Assembly: GCA_963930655.1 (NCBI GenBank)
Contig: OZ005618.1
Coordinates: forward strand, 7,400,001-7,464,000
Length of the DNA stretch: 64,000 bases
Source: Myrica gale
Lineage: Eukaryota > Streptophyta > Magnoliopsida > Fagales > Myricaceae
Direction of reading: 5' to 3'
The first letter of the stretch is position 1, and every line of letters begins with the position of its first letter. The notes under the pieces are model-generated. The model saw nothing but the letters and a program-made list of their open reading frames with translations. It ran no database searches and was not told the DNA's origin. A program made the position numbers and the translations under genes. Below, piece after piece: positions 38,380-48,357 of the stretch.

Positions 38380-38690
38380 ACAAAAGTATCAAAGCATTAG
38401 GTTAAATAATGTAGGTAAATATTTTGATGAAGTTGGACGGAACTAAGAATTTCGGTACAACAAGGGATGATAAAGGCTTTATACGAGAAGAAGCTAGATG
38501 ACGTGTTGTAGACAGTGGAAGGAACTGAAGGCCAAACCGGTGGCTACTGTCTGACTTTATTTGGTGAATAATATGATCTATCAGGTCATGGATTAATAAT
38601 CTCTTACCACCGTCTGGTTGAAACTTTGAAACTTGAAAGTTGATATATGTAGAAGTCGTTGACAACGAGTTCTTTCTCAAGTAGTGGTTG
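38380..38690 (+). mobile_element. Ty1/copia gag fragment, fossil
   Basis: The translated plus strand shows copia gag-like blocks (a WKELKAK start and a LYLVNNMIYQVMD continuation), and a primer-binding-site-like AGTATCAAAGC lies just before. It is short and broken, with several breaks. It occupies the place where a HSP20(-) gene would be expected. Confidence 0.6.
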
Positions 38691-38842
38691 TATCACAAAT
38701 TGAGTGATCCATTAGTAAGCCCACATGTGCTATCCCCAATTTTGGGCCGTTAAATGTTTGCATACAAATTCAGTAATCCGTTAGTAATCTTGTGGGCTTA
38801 ACTCGTTCGTCCAGTCCACAGATTAATGTTCGCAAGAACGCT

Positions 38843-38852
38843 AGAAAGTTCG
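38843..38852. promoter_or_regulatory. Heat-shock element of HSP20-2
   Basis: AGAAAGTTCG fits nGAAnnTTCn. It is in the same position relative to TATA and ATG as in HSP20-4. Confidence 0.82.
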
Positions 38853-38946
38853 TCTATCAAAGCGTAAGGACCAATCCAAGGATTATGCTTTTTTTTTTGG
38901 TATGGAATCCAAGGATTATGATTATCTAGAATGCTCCTTCCACTAT

Positions 38947-38954
38947 TATAAATA
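38947..38954 (+). promoter_or_regulatory. TATA box of HSP20-2
   Basis: TATAAATA, 120 bp before the start codon. Confidence 0.85.
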
Positions 38955-39073
38955 TGGAACCTGTCCTCTGAATCGTCAAAAGCGCCTTCTCAGATATATT
39001 CTTCCACATCCAATAGCTTCTCTTTCTCAGTCCAATCTAACACCAAATCCACTACTAAGTAACCAGGTAAACG

Positions 39074-39550
39074 ATGTCGCTGATTCCGAGCTTCTTCGGT
39101 GGCCGACGAACCTTCGATCCCTTGGCCCTCGACGTTTGGGACCCCTTCAAGGACTTTCCTCTCTCGTCTTCACTGTCCACCTACTTCCCTGAGTTTTCTC
39201 GTGAAAATTCTGCATTTGTCAGCACTAGAATCGACTGGAAGGAGACTCCAGAAGCCCACGTGTTCCAAGCTGATCTTCCGGGTCTGAAGAAAGAGGAAGT
39301 GAAGGTCGAGGTCGGAGATGACAGAGTGCTTCAGATAAGCGGAGAGAGGAATGTGGAGAAGGAAGACAATAACGACAAGTGGCACAGGGTGGAGCGTAGC
39401 AGCGGGAAGTTCTTGCGCAGATTCAGGCTGCCGGAGAACGCAAACATGGATCTGATCAAGGGTTCAATGGAGAACGGGGTTCTCACTGTTACAGTCCCCA
39501 AAGAGGAGGTGAAGAAGCCAGATGTCAAGGCTATTGAAATTTCTGGCTGA
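39074..39550 (+). CDS. HSP20-2, cytosolic class I small heat-shock protein, 158 aa
   Basis: Intronless, 158 residues, same domain plan as HSP20-1: short class I N-terminal arm, alpha-crystallin domain at about 48-140, C-terminal IEISG. It differs from HSP20-1 at six residues, all before about residue 100, and from HSP20-4 at eight. The N-terminal part (DPLALD, SRENSAF) and both flanks match HSP20-4, while the segment [13 protein letters not shown] and nearby silent sites match HSP20-1. This mixed pattern suggests gene conversion. The unusual EDNND in place of EDKND is unique to this copy. The promoter has a heat-shock element and TATA, so it should be heat-inducible. Confidence 0.97.
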   Translation: MSLIPSFFGGRRTFDPLALDVWDPFKDFPLSSSLSTYFPEFSRENSAFVSTRIDWKETPEAHVFQADLPGLKKEEVKVEVGDDRVLQISGERNVEKEDNNDKWHRVERSSGKFLRRFRLPENANMDLIKGSMENGVLTVTVPKEEVKKPDVKAIEISG

Positions 39551-40298
39551 AATTCGATCGACTCAAGTCATCTCTCGTATCTGGCATGTTGTCTAATTAG
39601 ACTCAGTATAGCCCAATAAGGGTCTAGAAAGTCTTCCTTTGTATTTGTTGGTTGCGTACAGACGAGTGTGTTTTTGAGTCTGGTGTTGTGGTTAAACGCA
39701 CCTGGTCACTGTTTGTGGAGTTGTGTGTAATGTTATGCAGTCATACGTGTAATGAAATTACGAGCTTTGTGAAGTGCTGAGGCTTGCAAACTCCCCTACT
39801 AAATGGACTTCTTTTGAGTTAGAAAATAGACCCTGTTGGGATCATCTCAATCGTCGCAAACTAGGCAAGTGGGCAGCCAAGACTGGGATGATCAGGGTCG
39901 TCCCAGGAGCTTTGTAACTGTGGATTTTGGCTTTCTGCCTTCCTTGATGCAGCCTATATAAGTGATCCGAATCAAAGCGAGAGCTACAATTATTCTAGTT
40001 TAGGAACCGGACATCTATTGCCTAATGGGAAAATCTTTTTGCCAGATCCAACATAGCAGTTGAAATTGAACTATACCTTCTGATGTGTGGAAATACAATT
40101 TCCCCTCTCATCCTTGCAACCTCCAAGGCTTCGCCCTTCGCCAGATGGATGATTGAGATGACATGTATGAATATAGCAGAACACTCCAGAACAGGGCCGA
40201 AAGTTGTAAGATTTCTAGAAGACTCGCAAGTTTTTACAGTTGATGATTGTCAAATAATTTGTTTATTCTGTTAGTATTTCGAGTACACCTACTCGTTA
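39551..40298. repeat. HSP20-2 3' flank, duplicated after HSP20-4
   Basis: It aligns with 59719-60540 (GACCCTGTTGGGATCATCTC, GGCTTCGCCCTTCGCCAGAT and much between). A 61-bp stretch present at about 60258-60340 (CCCTTGTAAAAGTACC and following) is replaced here by a short GTGGAAATACA junction. No gene. Confidence 0.8.
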
Positions 40299-40307
40299 TA
40301 AAAATAA

Positions 40308-40828
40308 GGATAAATTAGTCCGTACGTCTTTGGGGTTTGGTCTTTTTTCAGATTCGTCCTTAGGGTTCGATTTTCCCTACAGATAACCCCGGGGTTTGAA
40401 CTCAATCCCAAGTTAGTCCTGCCGTGAATTTAATGGACGGAAATACACACGTGGATAACGGCTTACACGTGGTAGTGACATGTGAGTTTTTTTTTTTAAA
40501 TTTGGTCCAATTACATTAAGACACGTGTCAGAAAATAAATAAAAATAAAAAATATTTTAAAAAGATAAAAAATAAATCAAAAAGTAATAAAAAACTTAAT
40601 TAAACTTTAAAAAAAGGATCGGGAGGAGGCTCCCTCTCTCTCCCCAAAACTCACCTGTCACTGCCACGTGTAAGCCGTTATCCACGTGTGTATTTCCGTC
40701 CATTAAATTCACGACAGGACTAACTTGGGATTGAGTTCAAACCCCGGGGTTATCTGTAGGGAAAATCGAACCCTAAGGACGAATCTGAGAAAAGGCCAAA
40801 CCCCAAGGACGTACGGACTAATTTAGCC
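40308..40828. mobile_element. MULE-type fold-back element, 521 bp, perfect 9-bp TSD
   Basis: Arms start GGATAAATTAGTCC and end GGACTAATTTAGCC. They pair over about 190 bp with only a few mismatches, leaving a central AT-rich loop of about 140 bp. TAAAAATAA flanks it at 40299-40307 and 40829-40837. The high arm identity suggests a young insertion, and unit 2 lacks it. Confidence 0.93.
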
Positions 40829-41089
40829 TAAAAATAAAATTTTGAAGTGTTCGATATGTAAAATTTTATTAAGTTTTTTGTAAAAAAAGCGCACTGATAA
40901 ATCGTATGTATTAATAAACAAGCTGGTTAAAACCAGAATTGAAGTAAGTTGTTTCAAACCAGAATTAAACTTCAATGTGAAGGGTTCACTTCCTTGGATA
41001 GTTTTTTTTTAACATGGTATTAGAGTTAAGATTAACCTTATATATATATCTCATTTCAAGTTTCCAAAATGATGAATTGATGTACAAGT

Positions 41090-41490
41090 CTCTGCCTTCA
41101 AATGCAATGGCATGTTCATTAGAACAGATGCAATATGATGGTTATATATTTGGTAGTTAATTCTCTATCCAAAGAAATGACTAATGGTGTACTTTATATT
41201 GGCTCTGCTAAAGAATTACGGGATGAATTGAAAGTACATAATGGACCACGAGTCTTCCAATTACAATGTGTTCTATCAATTAACGGTGGATCGAAGAATT
41301 ATTAGGTCAAGCTAGATTTGAACAAGCATAGACATGTTACCAACAAATTTAAAGTCTTGTCTCGTATGTTGACCATCTAGGAGATTGATGGCACTCAGTC
41401 CTTTGATTAGGCCACAAATCAGGGCTTTTATGTGGAGATTTGTCTCTCTATTTTTGTGTAAGTACACTCTTCCACCTCTTGTAAATAGGT
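41090..41490 (+). mobile_element. Ty1/copia fragment (gag piece and LTR-like tail), fossil
   Basis: The plus strand encodes a gag-like GSAKELRDELK followed by NGPRVFQLQ, characteristic of copia gag. 41390-41490 resembles the LTR-like piece at 37325. Broken and short. It is present only in unit 1. Confidence 0.6.
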
Positions 41491-41499
41491 GGTGTTTGT

Positions 41500-42081
41500 T
41501 TGTTTATCCCATTATTTACATCATTAATTTCGGTCAAATACAAATCACCTCTTGAGAGATTACTTTAATTTTTTTTAATCAGCTCCAAAATTTTGACACT
41601 TAAACATCACAATTATCAAATTGGTTCCCACTCTTTGCTCCCAAAAAAATCCATGACTCCATCTCTAACTACCAAGGCTCATAAGAGTTACCTAGTGAAC
41701 AACTAGCATGTACTCTTAGTATTATGTTGCTATATTGGTACATTGCAAATTTATAAATAAGTTATCAATCGCAATGAAATAATTATTACTTATCATTTCA
41801 CAAAATTTATATATCCTTATAAAATTAAAGGACTCTAAATTACCTAGAATTATCCTAGTTTAGTTAAGGAAGTTCATTATTTCTTGAAAATCCTACCATT
41901 ACAAATTATTAAATAGAAAGAAAAATCAACCCAAAATTCTAAAACGTACTAATTAGTAATTATTGACCCAGAAAAGAGAACTTCCATTCCTATAACGTCT
42001 GCCCGAGAGCTCTTGCAGTATATGAAAAAAAGAAAAATTGCACTTCTATACATTCCAACAAACACTCGTTGTGTGTGTGTG

Positions 42082-42119
<38 letters not shown>

Positions 42120-42193
42120 TATTTTATTTAACCATAAACACTAGATTTACATACATATCTTTAAATACTAAACTGAAACAAACGGATGCAACT
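41500..42193. other. Shared spacer between convergent HSP20 genes, with microsatellite
   Basis: 41780-42050 aligns with 61540-61830. A (GT)n(TA)n microsatellite lies at 42070-42117 in the 3' flank of HSP20-3. No gene. Confidence 0.7.
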
Positions 42194-42673
42194 TCAGCCA
42201 GCAATTTCAATTGCCTTCACAACTGGCTTCTTTACCTCCTCCTTGGGGACAGTGACGGTAAGAACTCCATTCTCAATGGACGCCTTCACCTCATTCACCT
42301 TTGCATTCTCCGGCAGCCTGAACCTCCTCATGAACTTTCCGCTGCTGCGCTCCACCTTATGCCATGACCCGTTCTTCTCTTCCTTCTCCGCCTTCCTCTC
42401 TCCGCTGATCTGGAGAACTCTGCCGTCTTCGATCTCGACCTTCAATTCCTCTTTCTTTACCCCCGGGAGATCAGCATTAAACACATGGGCTTCTGGGGTC
42501 TCCTTCCAGTCAATTCTGGCGTCGACAAATGCAAAACTTTCGGAAGCTCCATTAGCAGAAGTCGATAGTGAAGAGGGGGCCGGAAAATCCTTGAACGGGT
42601 CCCAGACGTCGAGAGAGAACGGGTCGAAAATGCTGCTTCGTCGGCCACCGAAGAAACTTGGTATGATCGACAT
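42194..42673 (-). CDS. HSP20-3, cytosolic class I small heat-shock protein, 159 aa
   Basis: Intronless 159-residue frame. N-terminus [10 protein letters not shown], class I arm with DVWDPFKDF, alpha-crystallin domain at about 49-141 ([13 protein letters not shown]), C-terminal IEIAG with the IxI-type motif. It belongs to a second subgroup in this cluster, with HSP20-5: [15 protein letters not shown] and [11 protein letters not shown] where the plus-strand genes have [15 protein letters not shown] and ENA(N/K)MD. It faces HSP20-2 tail to tail. A TATA-like box and a heat-shock element lie upstream on the minus strand. The 170-codon frame on the opposite strand is only its shadow. Confidence 0.97.
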   Translation of the reverse strand: MSIIPSFFGGRRSSIFDPFSLDVWDPFKDFPAPSSLSTSANGASESFAFVDARIDWKETPEAHVFNADLPGVKKEELKVEIEDGRVLQISGERKAEKEEKNGSWHKVERSSGKFMRRFRLPENAKVNEVKASIENGVLTVTVPKEEVKKPVVKAIEIAG

Positions 42674-42798
42674 TTTCAGTGATGTGTTTGTGTTCTGAAT
42701 GGAAGAAATTGGGATTTGTCTGATTGGTAAGGGAACCGCTTAGGAATGCTGCCCGATTGGTTTGCAATATGTGGGTTGGAATCGTCGGATGGTTTCGG

Positions 42799-42805
42799 TA
42801 TTTAA
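42799..42805 (-). promoter_or_regulatory. TATA-like box of HSP20-3
   Basis: On the minus strand it reads TTAAATA, 126 bp before the start codon, matching the spacing in the other HSP20 genes. Confidence 0.65.
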
Positions 42806-42814
42806 GTAACTAGA

Positions 42815-42824
42815 GGAACCTTCT
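42815..42824. promoter_or_regulatory. Heat-shock element of HSP20-3
   Basis: GGAACCTTCT fits nGAAnnTTCn (minus strand AGAAGGTTCC), 10 bp upstream of the TATA-like box. A second imperfect GAA/TTC cluster follows at about 42836-42850. Confidence 0.8.
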
Positions 42825-43264
42825 AGTAAATTCATGAGAAAGCGGTTTCTCCCACAAACCGTTTTCTCGGGATTGATTCGCGAACTTCCTCGCCAATTCG
42901 CGATCTTTCGTGGGTTTTCACCACGATTGGACTGAGGCCCATTATATCTAGAAAAGACAAGATAGATATTTTGTGATTGGAACATTTCTGAATTTTCCTA
43001 CTCCTCTATTTATTTTTATTTCCTTATTCTTGATCGATCTTGCTCAGCTCTCCTGTATCGTCTCTCCCTAATGTATTATATACTAAAAGGGAAAAATATA
43101 AATAACATATATATATACTTTTGGCTATTATGTTTAGCGAAATTGATTTCAAGATCCGTTTTTCTAAATTTTTAGATTTTAGACGTGTGCTAGTTTCTTT
43201 AATGCAATCGAGATCCTATCATGATTTTTATTAATTAAATAACAAAAAAATCGCTCATTACCCG

Positions 43265-44930
43265 TTGACGTGCTCGTGGATGTAAGGGCTTCCCATAAGT
43301 TCTTAAATATAGTTAAACACTCAAATTGCATTTGAGCTCTAAATGACCTTCCATCAAACAGATATATTCTGGGGATTCCAACAGTTTTTGTGATTATCAG
43401 CTTTTGATCTCTAAAGAAATTTGCAACACCGAATGTTCTTATATTTCTGTTCAGTTGCAAATCTAAAACCAAATTCACATAGAAGCAGACCTTGTTGAAA
43501 AGAAAAGGAAAAACATAGTTTACTACGACCGATCGCCTTGGGGGAGGAGGGGGAAGAATAAAAATATACTGAAAGGAAGGAAATTAAAAACTTCACATCC
43601 GTTGCTTTACACGAATCTAAGGGCATGTTCGTTTTCAGAATATTTGTAGGATGTTTAATGTTTTGAGAATTTTTAGGTGATGTTAAAGTTGTATTGGAAT
43701 GTGTGTAGAAGTTGTTAAAAGTGATTGTTATTTGTAAAAAAAGATACTAAGTGTTGTATTTGAAATGCGTGTGTTTTGTGATGTTTGGATTGTAAAAAAA
43801 AAAGTAGGATAAGAATCTTACAAAAATGTAGGAATCGAACATGCCCTAAAACAAGATAAGGAAAGCCTATGCAACAATGAAGTACTGTCTATTTTGTAGT
43901 ACTCAATATTGCACATAAGCTGAACTAGAGAACTTTCCTTTAGTTGATATACCAACTCTTTTCACAAAATGAACAAGTAATCGCAACTCTTTTCACAAGC
44001 ATAATTTTTCTTAGCAAATGGAAAGGCCGCCCACCACATTTACCTCATCCACTAAAGAGATCATGACAGCGAAACCTACAGTTTTCACTATCATATTGGC
44101 CAGTCTCTATGAAGTTCTTTTCAGGAAACAACTTACAATAGGAAGAAGTAAAAAACATGAGATTAAGAATTCTGCTATCACCAAATTTGAGCAATATCCA
44201 TATCCTACGATGCAACGAGGCATATTTCTAATTATAAATAGCAAAAATGTCATTTTACAGTCAATATAAATTCGAGAGGACTCAGAAATGATGTGTTACA
44301 GAACTGTAGCGCGAAAAAGGAAAGCTAGCAACCTAACTGACAATTTCTTATGGTACCAGAAAACCCCAACTTTTGGTATAAATTCCATGGTTGTCGTTTC
44401 TGTTTTCAACCATTTGCTTGAAATCAAAGCAGAAGAGGCTGGGAAAAATGCAAGGCCATAGGGCAATTCTAGTGGTTGCGGGTCTTTCAAGTCGTGTATG
44501 TGCGTTTTTCAAGGTAAGCTCCAGCAGCTCGAGGACGAAGAAAATCGTGTCGGTGCTCCATTGGCCAGTAAAAGCAGAGCTTCAGAGAGAGAGAGAGTAG
44601 TGTATGCGTTTTTCTGGCTGGAGATCGTTTGTTTTTTGTGAGGCTACATACAAGTACAGTCAAAGCAGAGCACAGAGAGAGAGGAGAGAGCGCTAGAGAG
44701 ACCAATCGTCTTCATCGAACGGCCAAAACGGAGGACCGGATAATCGGCGGGCACATCAGAAAGACGCGGGAGCGGGATGTTCCCCACCTTGGCTCCCCAA
44801 TTTATTTGTTTTGTTGCATCGAGTACCGATCTCTTTTAAAGAAAGACTTTTTTGCGTTAAAAAGATTTTGATCAAGATGGTGGGGCCTACTAACTCTTTC
44901 GCCATTTATTTTAGTGCAGCTCAAAAAAAA
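43265..44930 (-). pseudogene. Truncated duplicate of the DUF3527 5' end, leader and promoter
   Basis: It aligns with 19325-21560. The start codon persists at 43352-43354, but codon 14 is TAA at 43313-43315 where the intact gene has CAA, and homology ends about 30 codons in, at the duplication junction 43264/43265. The leader and promoter region are retained with small deletions. It is a dead coding copy. Its promoter, if active, would point towards HSP20-3 on the same strand. It marks the left end of duplication unit 2. Confidence 0.92.
43621..43846. mobile_element. MITE, 226 bp, TSD TAA, with empty site in the duplicate
   Basis: Perfect 11-bp terminal inverted repeat GGGCATGTTCG/CGAACATGCCC, with TAA at 43618-43620 and 43847-43849. 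The paralogous site at about 19664-19676 reads ATCTAAAACAAGA with a single TAA. This proves insertion after the duplication. Confidence 0.96.
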
Positions 44931-44997
44931 AAAAAAAAGAAGAAAGAAAGAGAGAGCCTTACCATTACGGAAGAAGTGTTTGTTGCTTGTTTAACTC

Positions 44998-45784
44998 GCT
45001 ACCCAGTCAGATAGGCCGGCAAAAGTTATAGTGAATAAAGTACTGGTAATACTTCAGTTCTCCCGTGTGTTTTACTCTCTAGAAATTTCTCCTCACCCCC
45101 TGACCGTCCTCTTCTCCCGCTTGTGACTTGCGGTGGGAGGAGCTCCACCGCCCCCTTTCTCCGTCCCCTTCTCTTCTTCCTCCCCTTCCTCTTTTTCTTT
45201 CTCCTCCTCTATTTCTCTTCTTCCCTTTTCCCCTCTTTCTCTTTTGACCGGAAGCTAAATGGTAGATCTCGGTGTTTCTCCTTGCCTGGGGTGGTCACAA
45301 CCCTGCTCATTGCCATTTGCTCCTCCCAACGAACCCAACAGTGCCGGTCAGGTGATTTTTGGTCCGCGCGTGGGGCCCACGCACGCGGTGTTTGGCTCCT
45401 CTTCCGACGGTCTTGGTTGCTGTTTCGGCATTTCCGCTCGTCCGTGGTGGAGTTGCTTCCGTCTACTGTGCTGCTTGTTGTGTTTTTGCTGTTTTTGTTG
45501 GCTGTTTTTTGGGTTGTTTTTTGTTGGTTGTCCGGCCCCTGCGTGGGCTTTTGCTGATTCCTTGTGGATCTGTCCAGCCCTCGTGTGGGCTTTTGCACCG
45601 GGCTGTTGTGCTTATTTACTGGCTGTTTAGGTCCTGGTAGCTGCGTCTACCGAGTCCGGCCGCCGCTCCCTCTTCTTTGCATGGAGCATATAACGGTTGT
45701 ATCTGATCCATGTTTTGGATCATGCCGGTGTTATATCGCCTGGTTGCTGTATTTTCGGCTCTTGGAGCATGATCAAGAAAAAAA
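44998..45784 (+). mobile_element. Poly(A)-tailed retroposon, probably L1-derived non-autonomous (family R)
   Basis: A GC-richer insert of about 790 bp that ends in an A-rich tail (GATCAAGAAAAAAAAACTC) and has a short AACTC on both sides. Its body is related to the insert at 52803: both have a GGAGGAGC/GGAGAGGAGC start, CGCGCGTGG blocks, and a TGATTCCTTGTGGATC/TGATTCTTTGTGAATC stretch before the tail. Open frames inside are low-complexity and not genes. Confidence 0.6.
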
Positions 45785-45818
45785 AACTCATCGGGATGAG
45801 AAATGTTTATGATCTACT

Positions 45819-47070
45819 TAGGGCTGCACAATCCCGGTGTAGGCTGGTTTTGAAAAAAATGTCATCTACACCTAAACCGTTAAGGGCAAAAATTGGCCCT
45901 TAGCGGTGGCGGTTTAGCTGTGGCGGTTTTCGGTTATCCTACATTAATATTGAGCCATTTTTTTTAGCATTTTACGCACTTGACCCAATGTATTTTTTCT
46001 TTTTTCTTTTGGTCTATTAATCACATATCAATAAAATCTAAACTAATGAAATCCAAATTCCAAAATAAATAAAATTAAAGATCATCTTAAAATATAAGAT
46101 GAGAATTTAAAGTCCAAAGTAATAGAGACGTCACTGTAAGTAGAAACTATTATCTTTTGAAAAATCCAGTTTAAACCCTAACAACACTTAGAGGGGAGAA
46201 TATGTGTTTTTCCCGTAATTAACAAATCAATAACAATTTTAAAACATGTTAAAAACCTAGTAGGGTTTCCCTTGGTTTCACAAGGAAAATCCAAAAATTC
46301 AGCAATTTTTTAAGGCACTCGAACGCAGGTCAAACGCTCGTCGAGCGCTTATGTTTCTGTCTGAAATTGCACTGAGCGCTCGAGCGCTTGTCTAACGCTA
46401 GTCAAACGTGATGACTCTGTCTGAATTTTTTTAAAGGGAACTCGAGCGCTTGTCAAACGTGATGACTCTATCTGAATTTTTGAACTAAAATGTTATTGAG
46501 TGACTGATTTTGCAAGCATGTTATAAATTTAATAGTGATTTGTCAATTTTAGAAATTTAGACAATTTGTTAACATTTCATAAAAACTCTTAAACTAATAC
46601 ATTGATTTAAATTTTTTTTGGTAGAATCTCGACCTCTTGACTTATATTATGCGATGTACTTACCAAAATTTGACATTAAACTCTTTAATTATGATTTCAA
46701 TGCCTTCATATATACCCTTCTAAATACAATAAATTTGTAATTTTTTCTAACAAAATTCTAAATAACTAGTTCATTCACCTAACAAGCTTCTTGATAACTT
46801 GAATGTAAGCATTTGATTAGACAAAATCAACAACAAATCTCAAATATTCAGGTGAAACTAAACTATTGAGTAAACCTTGTCATGCTTCTAGAATACTACG
46901 TCTTGAGGTGAAACTAAAGTTTAAGCTATTGAGTAGAAACTAAACTAAAAAAGCTAAAAAAAAATCCAATTTTTTCAAAAAACCAAACCTACACCGGTAC
47001 CGGTTAGACCAAAAACCGGAAACCCAGTGCCGGTGCCACCGGAATTTCCCGGTGGCATTGTGCAACCCTA
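45819..47070. mobile_element. Non-autonomous hAT element of family A, 1252 bp, perfect 8-bp TSD
   Basis: Ends TAGGGCTGCACAA and TTGTGCAACCCTA match family A at 10244. GATCTACT flanks it at 45811-45818 and 47071-47078. The paralogous empty site at about 21788 reads AATCTACTTATTC. It has no transposase frame. Subterminal CCGG motifs and decayed CTCGAGCG repeats remain. Confidence 0.95.
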
Positions 47071-47078
47071 GATCTACT

Positions 47079-48357
47079 TATTCTTTTCTTATAATTTTTG
47101 TTGTTTTGTTTTTAAAAACAGCTTAGTTGCTCTCTTTTTCTCTCAAATATTAAAATATTTTATTACGTCCTATATATTTTTTAAAAAAAGATTAATTACA
47201 TTTTACATCTATTTAATTTAAAGCCTTAACATTTAACATTTTTTTTTTCAATTTTAACATATTTTATCCACATAATTTTAGATTCTTTAGATGTGTACAA
47301 TGTCGTTTATTTATCTGTTAAAATGAAAAGAAATCTCAATCACATGTTTTATATGTGACTTACTTGTTCATTATGCCTCCGATATTTAAAAATGATTAAT
47401 AACACTTTATGCCAATATGGTTTGGAAGGACTGACTCGTTGCACCTGTTCTTATTTTTGAGACATTTTGCACCCACGTGTTCTGCACGTAGTTATATTTT
47501 TATTCAAAATAACGGATAAATTGATATAGATGTAAATCGAAATAAGCCAGGACTAAGTATGTAAAATGTATCAAAATTGAAAAGACGTCATGTACAGTGT
47601 CAAGACTTTAAAAACATGTGGGTATAAAATATAATTAATCCTTTTAAAAATCAATCCATGCTTAGATTCTATGTCATTTCTAAAAAGTATGAAGCATATT
47701 ATAATGTTTCTCTTGTTTTTTTTATTCTTGAATTTGATTAATCTAAATTAAGGTTTTAATCTTGAAAGGTCAGAGATAGTTTACTGTTTAAAAAATCTCA
47801 AAAACTATTCAAAGTAAAAAAGAGAAAGATAAGCAGCATTTCAGACGGCGCCTGAGATCCCATTAAAGTTTGACACTTTATGAGCTCAAAAAAGTAGTCG
47901 GTTTTCATGAAAAAGAAACGAACAAAATATCATGTGTCCCGTGTCATTTGCTGTACCAATTTCATTATATCCAATCTTTTGTGGCTCCCAATGGCGAAAT
48001 TTCTTAGGAAGCCACGAGGGATCCACGTCGGACTTGCAGTACCTCGTGTGGGACATTTGGATGACGATCAAGAAAGTATGATCTATTAGTCATTACCTAC
48101 CACTACTCTCTGGTCTCTAGTAGTACGATGATATAAGTCCTAAATATAAATCTCACATGACAGAGGGCCGAGGCAATCAGTGTATATCATGGGATCTGAT
48201 GTCATATAGAGTCTTGCTTTAGCTACATATAATCATATATGACAGGAATTGAGAGAGTTACACGACATGGTGACCACGTTGTGTGAAAAGGGTCCTCACC
48301 AAATTATGAAGCCTAAAAGATGGAATTAAACAAATACTAGAACATATGTCTCCTTGC
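47079..48357. repeat. Unit 2 spacer between the DUF3527 relic and WAK, contracted
   Basis: Runs of homology to unit 1 follow one another directly: 21789-22800, then 27310-27425, then 29060-29125, then 29925-29990, then 31220-31404. The intervening unit 1 pieces are missing. No gene. Confidence 0.85.

Noticed and set aside
40980-41080. Copia primer-binding site at TGGTATTAGAG
   Set aside because: The surrounding sequence aligns with unit 2 spacer DNA at about 60980-61040, so an LTR boundary here is not supported.
42186-42698. 170-codon plus-strand frame opposite HSP20-3
   Set aside because: It is the antisense shadow of a conserved HSP20 coding sequence. The same shadow appears opposite the other HSP20 genes.
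45123-45812. Frames of 82-144 codons in the GC-rich insert at 45 kb
   Set aside because: Phe/Leu/Ser/Cys-rich low-complexity translations in all frames of a retroposon body; no domain.
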